NCBI GenBank assembly: GCA_013399855.1
Contig: VXAY01001093.1
Span: 186,463 to 250,462 of the forward strand
Direction: 5' to 3'
Origin: Oxyruncus cristatus
Taxonomy: Eukaryota; Chordata; Aves; Passeriformes; Cotingidae
DNA length: 64,000 bases
The notes under the pieces were generated by a model. The model was not told where the DNA came from. It saw nothing but the letters and a program-made list of their open reading frames with translations, and did no database searches. The position numbers and the translations under genes are program-made. Below are positions 1 through 12,140 of this stretch, piece after piece; position 1 is the stretch's first letter, and the number at the start of each line of letters is the position of its first letter.

Positions 1-291
1 CGGGCGGGCGCTGTCGCGGCGCGGGCCTGTGACCCTCCTCACCCTCCTCCTCGCCGGCGGGGCGAGCTGCGCTGCGCCTTGACAGCTGCGATGGGCTCCC
101 GCCACACAATGACTCCGGGGCTCCCCAGCCCCGCGCGGATTGCGGGCGGCAGGAGCCACCGGGCCTGCGAGCGAGGGCTGGCACCTCCCTGGAGCTCAGC
201 GAGCGGCTGCTTTGGAGGGAAAAGAGGGAGTTAGGAAGGGGCAGGAGTGCCTACCTCCCGAACAGGCGGAGGATGAGAAAAGGGAGTTCAG
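1..291. promoter_or_regulatory. CpG-island edge; possible alternative first exon
   Basis: The first 200 or so bases are very GC- and CpG-rich (GGGCGGGCGC, GTCGCGGCGCGGG), after which composition drops to the AT-rich level of intron 1. It contains no striatin exon 1 coding sequence, so it probably lies just inside intron 1 or in the flank of the STRN3 promoter. A good donor-like site TTCAG|gtaaat falls at 291/292, and an ATG at 91 opens a 47-codon frame (91-234) with no recognisable similarity. A non-coding or alternative first exon is possible but unproven. Confidence 0.5.
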
Positions 292-2080
292 GTAAATCTG
301 AAGTAAAGGACTCGGACAGGCACTTTAATTTGAGACAGGTCGAGTGTGTGTTTTCGCTTTCCTTCGGACTCGTTTCTTTGGAGATTTCGTATCAGAGAAG
401 AAGAGTGAGGAGTCAGTAAGTCTGCAACTGGTCATTTCAATACAGAAAAATACTAACTTATCTCGGGAGCAGAAATTGAATAACTCAAGGTAGAGAGCAA
501 GTGTTGGAGTTGCAGTATACATCTCTTGCCACTAATGTTTGCTTTTAGTAGTAGAAAGGATAATTCTACAAATTACTTTTCCAGGTAAAAATAAAATCAT
601 GCATAGACTATTACAGGTTTTTGAACAGATTCAAAATGTACTGAACGTGAGTTGTTGGTATAGGAGTCATTATCCTTTTATAGGACAGAAATGTACACGA
701 TAACAATGTTAAAAAATGTTAACAAACTTTATTGCTTCCAAAGAATTTTTCGTGATTTTTGTATTGAGTGAATGTTTAGTATCTTGAAGTGGCATTCCAT
801 CAAATTGCAGTCTAATTAGAGTTTTTAATAACCTGCTGCACAGCAGCCAAAGTTTGCAAGGCATTTACTTTCAGAACCAAGAACTATACCTGAGCCTGGG
901 CAGTTCTTTCAGAGTTTCTTGTCTCTATAATAAGCATGTAACTTGCGCTATTTTTGTTACAACTATAATTAAGAAAGAATTTTAAAAAACCACTAAGGGA
1001 AACAGATGAAGAGGTTTCACTGTTTCCTTCACTTACTGCCAGTCTTACCATTTTAAACCTTGTGGAATGGCTGGTTTTAAAATCAGTGTGGTGGACATTG
1101 GTGAGAATTTTTAGCAGAGGGTAACTGGCTATTTCTCCTGCTTTCTCTAGTGTCTTAGTAATACAGCACTGTGTTTAGAATTAAGTTGCTTAGTGCTATT
1201 CGATAGCAAAGAAAACCATCTTGAAATTTTTATGTATGGGCTTGTTACTTCAAAACGAAGTACTGCATTCTGTACCCTGTCGTGGAGCACAGTTCGGAGA
1301 CTTTGAAAGTTATGTCTGACTGAAAAAGCGCTGCTGTGAACTCATATGGCCTCTAGACTCCCTGATGTACTCTTGCCAAGTCTGCTGCGTTTTGTTTGTG
1401 GTTGCTGTTTGTCATGCATTACCAGTTTCAGTTGCTTATTTCTGGAGGTATGGAACTAGTTCTGACCCTGATTACATACATGTTGATTCACATATGTGTG
1501 CATAAGGCCATGGGACAGAGACAGCATAGTTGCTGCACACTGTGGCTGCATGAGGGAGAGGTTTTCTATAACTTCAGAAGCTCAGGATAGAAGGGAAGGA
1601 AGCCATTACCTTTGGATTTTAAATGTCAAATTTAGTGGTTAAGACTGATACAGGAATGTGTTGAGAATATTTTTGGAAGATAGGTGTTTACCAGACCTGT
1701 TGGGTTTTTTTGTTGTTCTACAACTCAAGATGTAAAGCCACAGTATATTTTGTGGCTAATAAAACTTTGATAGTTTGGACCCCAGACAACAGTTTTGTCC
1801 ACTGAAGCTGGTGAGAGTGTTGTTCATCTGTGTGATGCTGTGTACCACTGTAGGTTTTTTGATGATTGTGGGTTCCTGGATTGAAAGGAAAACAGTATGT
1901 CCTTAGCATGACAGTAGATAGTTTATATGGAAGTGAGTGTTGGATGATTTAGTTGCAACTGTCCTGACGCAGGTAATTTCATCATTCTTATTTCTTCTTT
2001 CTTTCAGCATGATGGTAAACTCTGTAAACATTGTTTCTCAGTGCTGGCAATTACAAATCCTTTATAACTTTGCAAACAAT

Positions 2081-2181
2081 GCACTTAGTGCCATGTTCTA
2101 GTAACCACAGTGGTGTTGGATCAAGGGTTGGGCTTGATGATACCGGAGGTCTTTTCCAACCCGGTTGATTCTATGATTCTG
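2081..2181 (+). mobile_element. CR1 LINE 3'-end fragment
   Basis: Sense-strand CR1 tail: a segment like TGCCATGTTCTAGTAACCAC, then GGTGTTGGATCAAGGGTTGG, GGAGGTCTTTTCCAACC and the terminal GATTCTATGATTCTG. It is a severely 5'-truncated, moderately diverged copy in intron 1, in the same orientation as the gene. Confidence 0.85.
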
Positions 2182-4514
2182 TAAAAACTATGTGGAAAAC
2201 CAAGTGCCTTAGCAATATGTGTGATTTTATTTACCTGTTCTGAATTTATGACTTTATTATTCCAAACCCTTTCTTATCTGCAGTATGAAATTAATGGGAC
2301 TCCTGTGATTTACCCACCTACCCCCTTTCTTTTCCTGTATGATTAAAGAATGGAAGAACTGCCCACCCCTCTTTGCATACAGGGGTGATGGTGCAGAGAG
2401 AGATGGATCTTGTAATGAACTTTTTTCTTTTGTTCTACCTGTCTGTGGGACACATTTTTATAAATAATTTAAAGTACATGTTACCTTACTGTGTTGGGGT
2501 TTATACCACAACTGTGGTGACTAACAGAGGGTCTTGAGCCTTTGGGTCTGAAGTCCTGAACTGGTAGACTTAAGTCTACATTTACATCAGACTTTGGATC
2601 GAAAATGTTAATAATTTTACACTGTCTTTCCAACTGTTCAGGTGCATGGCTGTTCTGCTTGTGTGCAGAAGAGAAGCAGCCATCATCATGAGACAGATCG
2701 GTTTGTGCAAACCAATATCAAGTATAGAAATGTCAAATATCAGGCATGTAGTACTTGAAACATAGTACACTTTTTTCCTTTTACTTGTAATATTGCCTGC
2801 TGCAGTAACTTTCTAAGCATTTACTCACAGCTGTGTGGAAAATAAGTAGTCTGGCATTGCATTGATCTGTTCCCTATCGGGTGAACTAAAAGAAAGATTT
2901 TTACTGTAGCAATGTTGTGTAGTTGTAACTGTAACTTTGAGCTGTCACTCTATTGACCTTCATGTTTATAGCAGTTAAACTGAGCTACACTGTCTATCTT
3001 TTCTAAGACATTTATGCACTTGAGAGGAGTTACAGCAAGTCCATATTGTTGAATGTTATGTATTTGTTACAAGTAATTATTTACTCCAGTTGGTAAGTGG
3101 CTCCATAGTCTCCTAAAAGAAAAGGAAACATGGATCCAAAACCACTGTGGAGATACAGAAACATTTAAAGAAAGAAGATAAAGTTGTGTCAAAAAGGTGT
3201 ATCATAGGAAAGGTTGCAACTTTGCCGGTAAAATCAAGAGCGATCCACTTGCCTGTGAGGCTTATAGTCTGATAAGGCTTGGCTGGAATAAAGGTCTCAG
3301 TTGTGCAGTTTCTTCAGGTTTTCTGAACTAGATAGAAGTGAGATGGAGTACTCTGTGGTAATACAAAATCACGAGTATGTTGGAAGAGACTTCCAAATAT
3401 TCTAATGAATAGGATGAATAATTAAGGAACAAAACCACTCAGAACAAAACACATGCAATTTCAGTTTAAATGTTATACAGCCTCTTAAGTAACTTCAATG
3501 TGCATGAAGATTGATAATGATTGTTAATGCATTTTCTGTCCTGATGTCTTTGGTGACACACAACTGAAGTTCCTAGTTTATCAAATTTTACAAATGCTCT
3601 TTTTCCCAACTGTTTGATGACATTATGGGAAAGTTTTGTTATCTAACATTTTGTGTTTTTTATGTAGGTGTTTAAAAAAAACAAACCACAAAAACCCATA
3701 GATTTCAGATTTTACTTGCATGCCTTCCCCTTTCCCTTTCCGCTCTGGGGTGCGGAACAGGCTCATTAAAGGAATTTTATACAGGATATTCTTTAAAAAA
3801 AAAAGGTGTATCTTCAGATAACGTGTAAAAGGGTTGATATCATGAACTGATACCATGTTTAGAGTATGTATACGGTCATACTGTATTTCAGCATTTTTCA
3901 ATGCTTCAGTGTTTATAAAGTTTAGCAAGAATCAATTGCTGAAATATTTGGCTGTATGTGGCTTGTTTTACTTTGTTGCAGGTTTGAAGGGGAGATGGAG
4001 ATAATGTTGGGAATGTTTCTCTCAAATTTGGAGGAACAATTATTGCTTCTCATAGCATAGACTTTGCCTTGCTTTTGGCAAACAGGTAATTTGTTTTGAT
4101 GATAGATTGCAAGTAGAAGTGGTTATGAGGGTTGTGGAATGGTTACGCCTCAGCAGCTAGGGAGCATTAATTAAAAAAAAAGTATTTAAAAATCCCCTGT
4201 CTTTTCAAGAATTAGTGGAATTCTATGCAGGGGGCTATTGTAAATGCTAAAGTGTTCTTGGGTCAAAAAGTCTTTGCATAAGTTCTTGGAAGAAAATTTC
4301 CTGGGGGTATCTAAATTCAAAGATACTGTCTCTGATTTATAAGTTTTTGGAGATTTGGAATGTTTTCTGGGATTTATTCTTTTGTTTTTGTGCTACTCCT
4401 GTGGCACTGCCTGCCCATGATTAGAAGTGGCATACTGAGATTGGTGGTTTGATGGTCTGACGAGGCAAGCTGTTCTGATATTCTCATGACCGATGAGTTA
4501 CCTTTGAAATGTAA

Positions 4515-4584
4515 TCATAGAATGGTTTGAGTTTGAAGGGACCTTAAAGATGATCCAGTTCCAACCTCCCTGCCGTGGGCAGGG
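4515..4584 (-). mobile_element. CR1 LINE 3'-end fragment
   Basis: Antisense CR1 tail: begins TCATAGAATGGTTTGAG on the + strand, followed by AAGGGACCTTAAAGATGATC, TTCCAACCTCCCTGCC and GGGCAGGG. Only about 70 bp remain. Confidence 0.85.
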
Positions 4585-7500
4585 AAGTGTTTTGGTTTGA
4601 TTGTTCAAGAGTATACCTACTGCTGTTTTGATACTGTCTTGCTTAAGTAACAAAGCCTGATTGATATCAGGGCATTAATTGTGATCGAATATGCAAAATT
4701 AAGGCAGGAAATGCAGATGCTGCAGTTGTGAAATGCACAGTGTACTTTAACTGCATGCGTTGTTTATCAGTTGCATTTTAGATGGTTAAAGTTGGAAGTA
4801 TGATTAATTGATAAACTGCTATTTCATTGAGTCTTACAGGTGAATTTCAGTATTTATTATAAAATTAGGCTTAACTAATCAGTCCTTTTTAAGCAGTCCT
4901 TAAAAAACCCAAAGGTTATTTGATCAACACTGACTGAAAATAAAATGAAGTAGGTTGGAAAAAGTTGATCAGCATTGTTATTTGTGATAGCTGTAAATGC
5001 AGTGAGGTATGTGGATAATATATGCCTCTGAACTGGCTAACTTCTGTTTGTGCAAGCTCTTAAGGTGCTTGCTGTAGCAGGGGTGCAGAAGTACTTCTTT
5101 GTACGAAGTAATGTTTATTCGCATAATAGAATATTTGAATATTCAATACCTTTGTTTATAATGAAACTTTTTTCTGTGTAAAATAACATACATATTAGAA
5201 GTTAAACCCCAGAAACTTCTGTTCATTAATCGTTTTTCTAAGCTAATGGTGAAAGCAGGTACATATTTTCTGGAGTTAAGTGCATTTTGCAGTTTAAAAC
5301 ACTGAACTGAGAGTTGTGGGTATTTTGGGTAGAGGGCAATTAGACATAATCAGGAGTTTCCCTTCTGTTTGCCATTTCCTTCAAGGCTTTCCATAAGCTG
5401 TTTAGCCTAAACTACGTCAGGAGGGAGATTGCCTCTGGTAGAACTTCAGGTGCCTGTTTACTTAAGGTTGAAAGTCTGTTCTGTATGCCTGTGGATGGAT
5501 CTTGCCTTTCCTCATAGGCTTCTTGGCAAGACTTCCAAATTAAAAATGTTCAGAGCTGCTTCCTTTTTGTGTATGGATAACCTATAAAGAGAGGACATGA
5601 TTGTAAATTAGAAGATGGCTGCTGTATAGCAGAGCTTACCTTAAAAGATAGGTGTGCAAATTTGGAGTAAGGAGATTTCTTGAGATAGTTCAAGATAAAT
5701 AGAAATACAGAGATTTTCTCTTGTGGAAAGAATATTGTTAATATTTCATTTGTTTCACTATAAAATTGAAGTATGATTTTTGGCACTAAAAGATTAGAGT
5801 CTTCTTCACTAAAAAACACAGTGTTTTTACTTTTCTGTGCCCCATTCTTCCGTATTATTTTTTAAACAGTTGATTTAGATCTTTAACACTGTTTTATAAA
5901 ATTTTTTTGCACTATTCACCTCATGGAGGCAAAAGAATAAAAGAATGCAGGACATTGAGTTACATAAAGATCCATGTAGACAGTGAACAGGAAATACCTA
6001 GATGGCTGTGGAGTTTATGTATGGGAAGATATTGGTCAGTGTAGAAGTCTTGTAATTTTTTCTGGAGTATTGTTCCTAAATAACTCCCTTCTAGCAACAC
6101 TTGGAATAAAAGCTTAATAATTGCCTTTTCATAGATGTGTATTTGGAATAAAGTCTCTCTTAGAAGAAGTGCATAGAACTGTTAATTCATAACAGTCTGG
6201 TGAGGTTTTCTTTTAGGCACAGTGTAGAAGTTATGTGACACATAAGTTATATGACACTTCCTGGTGAAGAAGTACTTTTTTTTTTTTCCTTAAACACTGG
6301 ATGTGTATTTTATTTCTTAGTTTCATTGCCTCTGCATATCTAATGACTCTGTGAGAAATGTCTCTTTGGGGAATTTTTTGTCAGGGTTGAAGTATCTGTT
6401 GGTGTAATTATTTATTTCATGCTGAAAGCAGGTTTTGAGGTAGTGATGGGTATTCTTGATCCTTTCTGTCACTTAACCAGTTGGAAGAAAGTGATAATGG
6501 TTTGTTTTTCCTAACTGATGAAGAGTGTGGCAGGGAAGTTGGATCTTCCAGTGACTTAACATATCTTCACGACTTGGAAGAGCTTTGTTTGCCTATCTCA
6601 TTGTTACTTTTTTTCACTCAGACTGTTCTTGCATTATCCTAAACAATGGCTCAGCAGGATGTTGAGTTTAATGATACCTTCTACCTTTATCAGTGCAACT
6701 CCAAACAGGTCTCAAGAGCTAATTATGAAGTTGGTTATTGTTCAGGACAAGTCCTGAATCTACAGCATGAATTCAAGCAGTCTGTAGGTTTCTCTGCCAC
6801 TACAGGGTCTTTATTAAAAATGGCTGATTAGAGGTAGCCTGCTGTTAGCAATTAAAAGTAAAAATACATTTTTCTGAGTTCAGAATAAATTCAGCTTAAT
6901 GTTACTGAGAGATGAAGGGCATTCCTATCTTTTTTTGGAGATATTGTGCATGTTTATGTATATATTTGTTGAAAAATCCTGCATATGTTGAATGTAACAT
7001 TCTGAACAATTGTCCTTCTCTGAATGCTGACTGAAATGATCCTGAAATAGAGAATGAACTTTAGAAAGTCCAGATGCCTGAAGGATATTATATTATTCTG
7101 ATTATAAAATTTTTTAACAGTTTGGTTTCTGTAAAATTTCTTCCATTTGCTGACCTTGTTTTTTCTTCACCCAAAATATTGCCACTCCTTAACTACTACC
7201 ACATATGAGGATGATGGTCCTATAATACTTCTTCTAGAAGACAAAACCCAAAGAAAGCCCCTTGGCTTTATACCGGTGACCACTATAAGAAGCTGGACTT
7301 TAGTATTTAACTTGAAACTGTGGTGGTTTGCTCTCTTTGAGAATTATGTGCTTAACTCCTGGGGTGCTGGAACAGAATCCTGCGATACACCTTGAGACCT
7401 GGGAAGAAGAAAAGATCCTGCTTTGACAAACAGCTCTCAGAAGAGAGTTCAAGGAGAACATGTAAACATGTTTATAAGTTTTATAAGAGCTATTCTGTTT

Positions 7501-9512
7501 CATAGCTTTAGCAAGATATGTACAGTTGTATTTGTAGAAGGCAGGACTACTGGCTGTGTTAACACTCTGAAGTGGTGTAAATCAGAGTGCTGGCACTGTT
7601 CTGTGCCAGGAGGCTGGATTAACATTTAGGAGGTGCAAAATACCTGCCCCTCATCAACCTTCTGTGATGCCTCACTGAAAACACTTGAAATTACACACTT
7701 GTACTTTAATTGTCTTACTCTTTCTTAACTTTTAATTCCATCAATTTGATTATAATCAGTTTTGTTGCTGTTATTGTTGCAGTTGCCTTAACAACGCAGA
7801 GCTCTTTATGCTCTGTAATACTGTATTTTTCTATGTGTGCGTACATATATATGGCTTCTTACATTCAAACGCTATTAGTTCTTGCTTTCTACTCTTTGTT
7901 CCTTAGGCGTGTGTGCTCCTGACCTGCAGCTGATGAACACTGACATGAATGTTCATCATCAGAACAGTCTAGGTCAGTTCAGATCACTGTGTTCATAGTC
8001 TACTGTGGGTTATACTTTCTCCTTCTATAATCCTGATTAATAAGTAGATGTTCCTGGTTTTGTACAGGATATGTACATTCTTGAGGATGTTTGCCACACA
8101 GCAATTCCTCCCTTCCCTTTCCACTCTATAGTGATTATGGGAACCTGCCACACTGCAAAGCATACAACTTCATTCTTATTTACGTGCTCTTTTACTGCGA
8201 ATACTAGTAATAACAAAAAGAATGAGCTTAATATTTTCAGTTCTATGTAGTATTAAGTATCTAACCAAGCTCTAACTGTGACCCTTTGTCGTTAGCTGTA
8301 TAACGTAACAAAGTAGCTCCATGTTAATGGAATAATGTGCCGATGCAGTGATGCTGACAGTAAAGATATTTTTAATCTTATCAAATTCAAATATTGTCTT
8401 CTGGTATGTACCTGATTAGTCTTACTGGTTGTAGTGGTGACTGGAAAGAAAATTTTTTACTAGCATAATGTGTTCCAAAAAATGCCAAACAATTTAAAAG
8501 ATTGTATGTGAATCTTTTTAGATGGAAATGGTCCAAGGTGTGTAACTATTTTTTTGTTTTGTTTTGAAGATGTTATTTGCAAGGTTCATGCATTTAGGAG
8601 AAATGCAGAAAGTAGAGATGATAATGACAGAGTGAGCAACTGCAACCGAGGATGGACTTGTGCTGAAATAATCAGGCTGAGTTGTTTTCCTGCAGGACTG
8701 CTGTGACTTTCCTGCTAAAAGAAATTAATAAAACCCCTGAATGATCCCTGGCTTTGTAAGTGGGAGCTATAAATACAGAAATTGGGAAGTGATTTCTGTC
8801 TTGTGATCTGTGCAGAACTGGCAAAGTCAGCACTGAAATATAATGTCCCATTCTTTGGTAGTAGTTTTGAAAGAATGATGAGAATTTGACATAAAACCAG
8901 TCTGAGGTCTGGAAATAACATTTCAAAGAGGTATCCATTTAAAATTCAGCCTTGTTGGTAAATCAGAAAGCAGTCTGAGAGGTAGCCTTATTTAGATACT
9001 TCACTGGGCTTTAGAGTTATTCAGAGGCTTTTTAAATTACAATAGAAAATTGTTTAATTTAAGGGATATGACACAACAGACTGGAGCTTCACCTTAGAAA
9101 AATTAAATCCCAGTGAGGGTGTGTAAATAGTTTGACAGATATGTGTGTGAAGTTGGGTAACTGCTTTTTGTTCATCTTTCTTGGTTTTTTTGCGTGGTGT
9201 TGTTGTTGTTCTTGTTGTGATGATATTTTTTGTTTGTTTGGGTTTTTTTTTGTTTTTCCTTTTGGTGCAACAGCCAAAGAAATAATCAGGCAACAAATGT
9301 AAAACATACCAAAATAATTTTTGTACAATGAAAATTCATGAATCCTTTCTACATGGAGACATGGAAGAAATAGAAATAGATTTACTATAAGCCATCTCTT
9401 ACTGTGTATTCTAATCTGCTGCTGTTAAGTTTATATGTTCTTTCCATGCTTTTACGTAAGGCATCAAACTTAAATTAAGAACTGGACCCTTGGAACTGAG
9501 GGAACTAAGAAC

Positions 9513-10604
9513 ACAGAATCACGGAATCACAGAATCAGACAGGTTGGAAAGGACCTCAGAGATCATCAAGTCTAACCCTTGATCCACCACCACTGTGGTT
9601 ACTAGACCATGGCACTAAGTGCCACATCCAGTCTCATCTCCAAAACCTCTGGGGACAGAGAAGCCACCACCTCCCTGGGCAGCCCATTCCAATGCGTGAT
9701 TAACCTCTCTTAAAGAATTTCTTCCTAATTTCTAAGCTAAACTTCCCCTGGCATAGCTTAAGGCCATGCCCTTTTGTCCTACTGACAGTTGCCTGGGAGA
9801 AGAGACCAACCCCCACCTGGCTACAACCTCCTCTCAGATAGTTGTAGAGAGTGATGAGGTCTCCCCTGAGTCTTCTCCAGGGTAAACAACCCCAGTTTCC
9901 TCAGCCTCTCCTCATAGGGCTTGTGTTCAAGTCCCTTCACCAGCCTGGTTGCTCTTCTCTGGACCTGCTCCAGCACCTCAATATCCTTCCTGAACTGAGG
10001 AGCCCAGAACTGGACACAGCACTCCAGGTGTGGCCTCACCAGCGCTGAGTACAGGGGCAGAATCACCTCCCTGTTCCTGCTGGCCACACTGTTCCTGATC
10101 CAGGCCAGGATGCCGTTGGCCTTCTTGGCCACCTGGGCACTGCTGGCTCATGTTCAGTTTCCTGTCAATCCAAACTCCCAGGTCNGCTGCAGGGGGTTGT
10201 TGTGGCCAAAGTGCAGGACCCGGCACTTGGCCTTGTTGAACCTCATCCCATTGGAATCAGCCCAACTCTCCAGTCTGTCCAAGTCCCTCCGCAGAACCCT
10301 CCTGCCTTCCAGCTGATCGACACTCCCCTCCAGCTTGGTGTCATCTGCAAATTTACTAATGGTGGACTCAATCCTCTCATCCAGATCATCAGTAAAGATA
10401 TTAAACAGGACTGGGCCCAACACTGATCCCTGGGGGACACCACTGGTGATCGGCCGCCAACTGGATGCAGCCCCGTTCACCACCACTCTCTGGGCCCGGC
10501 CCTCCAGCCAGTTCCTAACCCAGCACAGAGTGCCCCTGGCCAAGCCGTGGGCTGCAGCTTTTCCAGGAGAATGCTGTGAGAGATGGTGTCAAAGGCTTTG
10601 CTGA
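9513..10604 (-). mobile_element. 5'-truncated CR1 LINE with reverse-transcriptase C-terminal part
   Basis: A 1.1-kb CR1 on the - strand. The + strand starts with the reverse complement of the tail (AGAATCACGGAATCACAGAA). Minus-strand frames include 10543-10154, with RT motifs [14 protein letters not shown] and the catalytic FADD box (about 10351-10340), and 10132-9821, with the CR1 post-RT segment ending ...[17 protein letters not shown]. The frames are offset, so the copy is dead. It is cut at its 5' end within the SKAFDTISH motif region. One N (10185) interrupts it. Divergence from the familiar avian CR1 consensus looks low, suggesting one of the younger insertions here. Confidence 0.95.
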
Positions 10605-11768
10605 AGATAGTTCTTAGTAAGGGAGTTTTAAGAATGGCTGTCTTAAGTGAAAAGGGAGTCAGCACTATCTGACCTGTAATAGGTGGAATGTACTCAGCAT
10701 AGCTGGTGTCTGCTAAGAAAGGCAATGACGTTTTGTTTGTTAATTAAAACAGAGACCTAAGCAGATTGTTGATAGCCAGTATCAGAGTACAAGTAGTAAG
10801 ATAGTTTACTGGTTGTTGAATATGCCTGTCCAGGGCCAGAAGCTGTTCTTGAAAAATTAAAGTTGGAAGAAAATATACAAGAACCCTTGTAGTGTAAATT
10901 CTGAGACTCACAACTGCAAAATAATCCTGATCTTTCTTCAAGAATTTCTCTTACAAGTGCTCTGGTTGCAGTCCACTTAAGCCTGTATTTTACAATCAGT
11001 TTGTGCTGTAAGTTGGGACTATTATGTAGCATTACATGAAAATTGTATACCTGTCTGGAACACCCGTATTATCTGTGCTTCAGTAATGTATAGAAAAGAT
11101 AAAAGCGTATTCAACAGTTCTTTTGAATCTCTGATTATTGTGGTATGGTTAAATATTTATGAGAGTTTGGGTCTGGGCAGAAAACTACTTCAGAGATTTC
11201 AAAGTCAAGTGAAATTTTTTTAGATGTTATTTTAGCATTATTTCACATAGAATGTTTCATTAATAAAGTGCCATCTGTGATGATGCTAAATACTTGCTGC
11301 GCTGTGGTGTTACAGCTGTGATGGTCAAGAGTATTTCTCAAGTGGTTTAAACACTATCTAAGCTGTGGTTACAGCATATTTTGCTGTTGGTTGTCCAGCA
11401 TGGTGATTTGACTTGTCCACAAGCTTGTCTATGTCTGTTTTCATTAATTTTAACTCAGAGAAGGTACTGCTCACAACCTTTAACTCTCTCAAGCAGTTCA
11501 TACTGGTATAATATATACAATGTTCCAAAGTAGAACATTTACATAGGAAATTCTATATACAGTCTTAATTGAGTATTTTTGGCAAGACTCAGTTTTTGTC
11601 ATTGGTGTTGCAATTGTGTTGTGGGTTTTTTCTGGCACAGACATTTGGAAAAACACTATGACTTAATGGACTTTAAGAAAGCAATACTTCGATAGTTTAT
11701 TACCAAACAGTAGTATAATAAGAATTTCATCTATGCAAAGAATAGTAATTTTTGGCTGACATTTTGGG

Positions 11769-12140
11769 AATCAGGAGAGGTCCCAGTTGACTGGAAGCTG
11801 GATAATGTCCCAGTTTTCAAGAAGAATTACCCTGGTCGCTACAGACCTGCCAGTCTCACTTCAGTGACTGGTAAAATATAGAGATTATTATTTTGGGGAG
11901 TATTGAAAAACGCCTGAAGACAATGCAGTCATCAGTCCCAGCCAGCACGGCTTCATGAGAGAAAAGTCCTGCTTATCCAATCTGATTTTCTTCTATGACA
12001 AGGTAACCCACCTAGCTGATCAAGGGAAGCCAATTGATGTAATCTTTTTGGATTTCAGTAAAGCCTTCGATACTGTCTCTCACAGGATCCTGGTGGACAA
12101 ACTGTCCAGCACACAGCTGGATAAACACACAGTGTGGTGG
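11769..12140 (+). mobile_element. Internal CR1 LINE fragment (RT domain)
   Basis: Sense-strand piece of CR1 ORF2. The 11955-12152 frame reads SCLSNLIFFYDKVTHLADQG then KPIDVIFLDFSKAFDTVSHR, the RT region with the DFSKAFDTV box. Upstream bases match the preceding CR1 part (ACAGACCTGCCAGTCTCACT) but with frameshifts. It lacks both the CR1 5' half and the 3' tail, so it is a remnant. It is more diverged than the 9513 copy. Confidence 0.85.

Noticed and set aside
7931..7958. 9-bp inverted repeat TGATGAACA...TGTTCATCA
   Set aside because: Short palindromes of this size are expected by chance in 64 kb, and no supporting context was found.
9851..10604. Plus-strand frames over the 9513 CR1
   Set aside because: They are complements of CR1 ORF2, which is on the - strand here.
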